Assembly: GCA_035266845.1 (NCBI GenBank)
Contig: DATFMP010000027.1
Location: 1-41,208, forward strand
DNA: 41,208 nt
Direction of reading: 5' to 3'
DNA from: DATFMP01 sp035266845
GTDB taxonomy: Bacteria > SAR324 > JACQKK01
Below are positions 40,013-41,208 of the stretch, piece after piece; position 1 is the stretch's first letter, and every line of letters begins with the position of its first letter. The notes beneath the pieces are model-generated. The model was not told the origin of the DNA, searched no databases, and worked only from the letters and a program-made list of their open reading frames with translations. The position numbers and the translations under genes were made by a program.

Positions 40013-41164
40013 TCACAGCCGCGCCAAGCGCTCCATGGCGCTGCGGAACGCGGGCAGGGCCTGCTCCAGGCCCGCATGCGTATTGAACACGGAAAACGAG
40101 AGCCGGATGGAGGAGAGAGCGCGCTGCTCGTCCATGCCTGCGGCGAGCAGCACGTGCGAGGGCTCCACCTTGCGCGAGGAGCAGGCCGAGCCGGTGGAGA
40201 CCAGCAGACCCTCCTGCTCCAGGTGATGCAGGATCACCTCGCCGGGCAGCGGCGGATAGGAGAAGTGCACCACGAATGGCGTCTGCGCCTCGGAGCGGAA
40301 GCGCTGCAGGCGCGGCTGCGCGTCCACCTCGGCCGTCCACGCCGCATGATAGGCCGCGCGATCGCCGCGTTGGGCCGCGTGCAGGGCGGCTGTGCGCTCG
40401 GCCGCCAGGGAAAACGCCACCGCGCCGAACGGATTCTCCGTTCCGCTGCGCAGCCCCTCCTCCTGTCCGCCCCCGTGCAACAGCGGCTCCAGGGGCAACG
40501 GCCGACAGCGCACCAGTGCGCCCGTGCCCTTGGGGCCGTGCACCTTGTGCGCGCTGAGCGAGAGCAGGTCGATCCGCGCCGCCCGCCAGTCCAGCACCTG
40601 CTTGGTGAAGGCCTGCACGGCATCCACGTGGAACACGGTCTTGGGCGCGTGCGTCGCGATGAGCCGTCCGATCGCCTCCAGCGGTTGGGCGGTGCCCAGC
40701 TCATTGTTGACCGCCATGCAGGAAACCATGCGCACGTCCGAATCCAGGAGGCGCTCCAGCGCGGCGAGATCCACCACGCCGCCGGACGTGACAGGGATGC
40801 GCTCCACGCGTACACCCTGGCGCTCCAGCCAGCGTGCGGTCTCCAGCACGGCTGGGTGCTCGATGGCGGAGACGAGCAGGCGCTCGCCCTTGAAGCGGTC
40901 GCAGCCGAACACCCCTTTGAGTGCGGCGTTGTCGCTCTCCGTGCCACCACTGGTAAAGGTGATGGCGCGGGGTGGCACGCTCAGCAGCCGGCCCAGCCGC
41001 TCACGCGCGCGCTTGAGCGCCCGTCGGGCGTCCAGCCCCTCGGCGTACAGGGACGAGGGATTGCCCCAGCCTCCGCGCAACAGGGGGAGGCATTCGTCCA
41101 GCACCTCCGGGTGCGGGGCCGTCGTGGCTGCGTTGTCCAGATACAACTCAGGGTTCATCGCCAT
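40013..41164 (-). CDS. Cysteine desulfurase (NifS/IscS-like)
   Basis: 383 aa, PLP enzyme that takes sulphur from cysteine for Fe-S cluster or thio-nucleoside synthesis. YLDNAATT is at the N-terminus, His103 (IEHPA) stacks on PLP, Lys207 (LSAHKVHGPKG) binds PLP, and Cys328 in STGSACSS is the persulphide residue, in a long flexible loop as in IscS/NifS. It is not associated with an Isu or IscR gene here. The start is ATG at 41164 or two codons later (41158); GGATGG lies near. The gene is close to the right edge but complete. Confidence 0.93.
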   Translation of the reverse strand: MAMNPELYLDNAATTAPHPEVLDECLPLLRGGWGNPSSLYAEGLDARRALKRARERLGRLLSVPPRAITFTSGGTESDNAALKGVFGCDRFKGERLLVSAIEHPAVLETARWLERQGVRVERIPVTSGGVVDLAALERLLDSDVRMVSCMAVNNELGTAQPLEAIGRLIATHAPKTVFHVDAVQAFTKQVLDWRAARIDLLSLSAHKVHGPKGTGALVRCRPLPLEPLLHGGGQEEGLRSGTENPFGAVAFSLAAERTAALHAAQRGDRAAYHAAWTAEVDAQPRLQRFRSEAQTPFVVHFSYPPLPGEVILHHLEQEGLLVSTGSACSSRKVEPSHVLLAAGMDEQRALSSIRLSFSVFNTHAGLEQALPAFRSAMERLARL

Positions 41165-41208
41165 CCGGTCTGTGGTGCGTCGTGACCATGTCGGGCGCCG
41201 GCCGGAAC

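Overview
This is a high-GC bacterial chromosome segment of 41.2 kb, densely coding on both strands. I see no rRNA, tRNA, CRISPR array, transposase or phage gene. The gene set points to the Pseudomonadota in the wide sense or a related Gram-negative phylum: outer-membrane lipoproteins, TrkH, EpmA, a BolA-like protein, HflX and a PAKK-type histone-like protein. The finer placement is unclear. Several genes resemble beta/gamma-proteobacterial ones, but Ffh, EF-P and L3 read more like the deltaproteobacterial or deep-branching types. The order rplS-rnhB-yraN also fits non-beta/gamma lineages better. I therefore do not assign a class.

Layout. 1-3041 (minus): the start of a branched-chain amino acid type ABC importer operon, with an AMP-binding acyl-CoA ligase leading it (ligase, livG, livH). 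3042-3722: the longest gap, partly AT-rich. 3723-4981 (plus): two overlapping genes for unrecognised lipoproteins. 5016-11828: single genes and pairs, namely a TPMT-like methyltransferase, TrkH, an isochorismatase-fold hydrolase, thiol peroxidase, a glutathione S-transferase, and a beta-lactamase-fold hydrolase followed by a DUF998 membrane protein. 11861-18967 (minus): a co-directional accessory metabolic block of LLM oxidoreductase, P-loop kinase, MFS transporter, acyl-CoA dehydrogenase, atypical SDR and a ThDP enzyme of the acetolactate synthase family. Two short palindromic repeat elements lie in or beside this block (14783-14866 and 19072-19209).

19246-27192 is the core of the window, a translation cluster. 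On the minus strand efp is followed by epmA, whose enzyme lysylates EF-P. Divergently on the plus strand run ffh, rpsP, rimM, trmD, rplS, rnhB, yraN, rpsT and, unexpectedly, rplC (ribosomal protein uL3), far from its usual S10 operon context. The divergent gap carries a good sigma70-like promoter facing ffh.

27372-41164 is mostly minus strand: a HAD-type phosphatase, a Tat-signal dienelactone hydrolase, MscS, Nit-type amidase coupled to HflX, a lysine/alanine repeat protein, a large secreted TPR protein next to a BolA-family gene, a MaoC-like double hotdog protein, a FabG-type SDR and a cysteine desulfurase. The plus-strand exceptions are a RidA-family gene and a PilZ-domain gene.

I did not find an unmistakable new defence or biosynthetic system. 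The best leads are the displaced uL3 gene, the EpmA with an extra N-terminal domain, the 121-nt rnhB/yraN overlap, the SDR without its catalytic Tyr/Lys, the two structured repeat elements, and the leader ORF in front of the beta-lactamase-fold gene.
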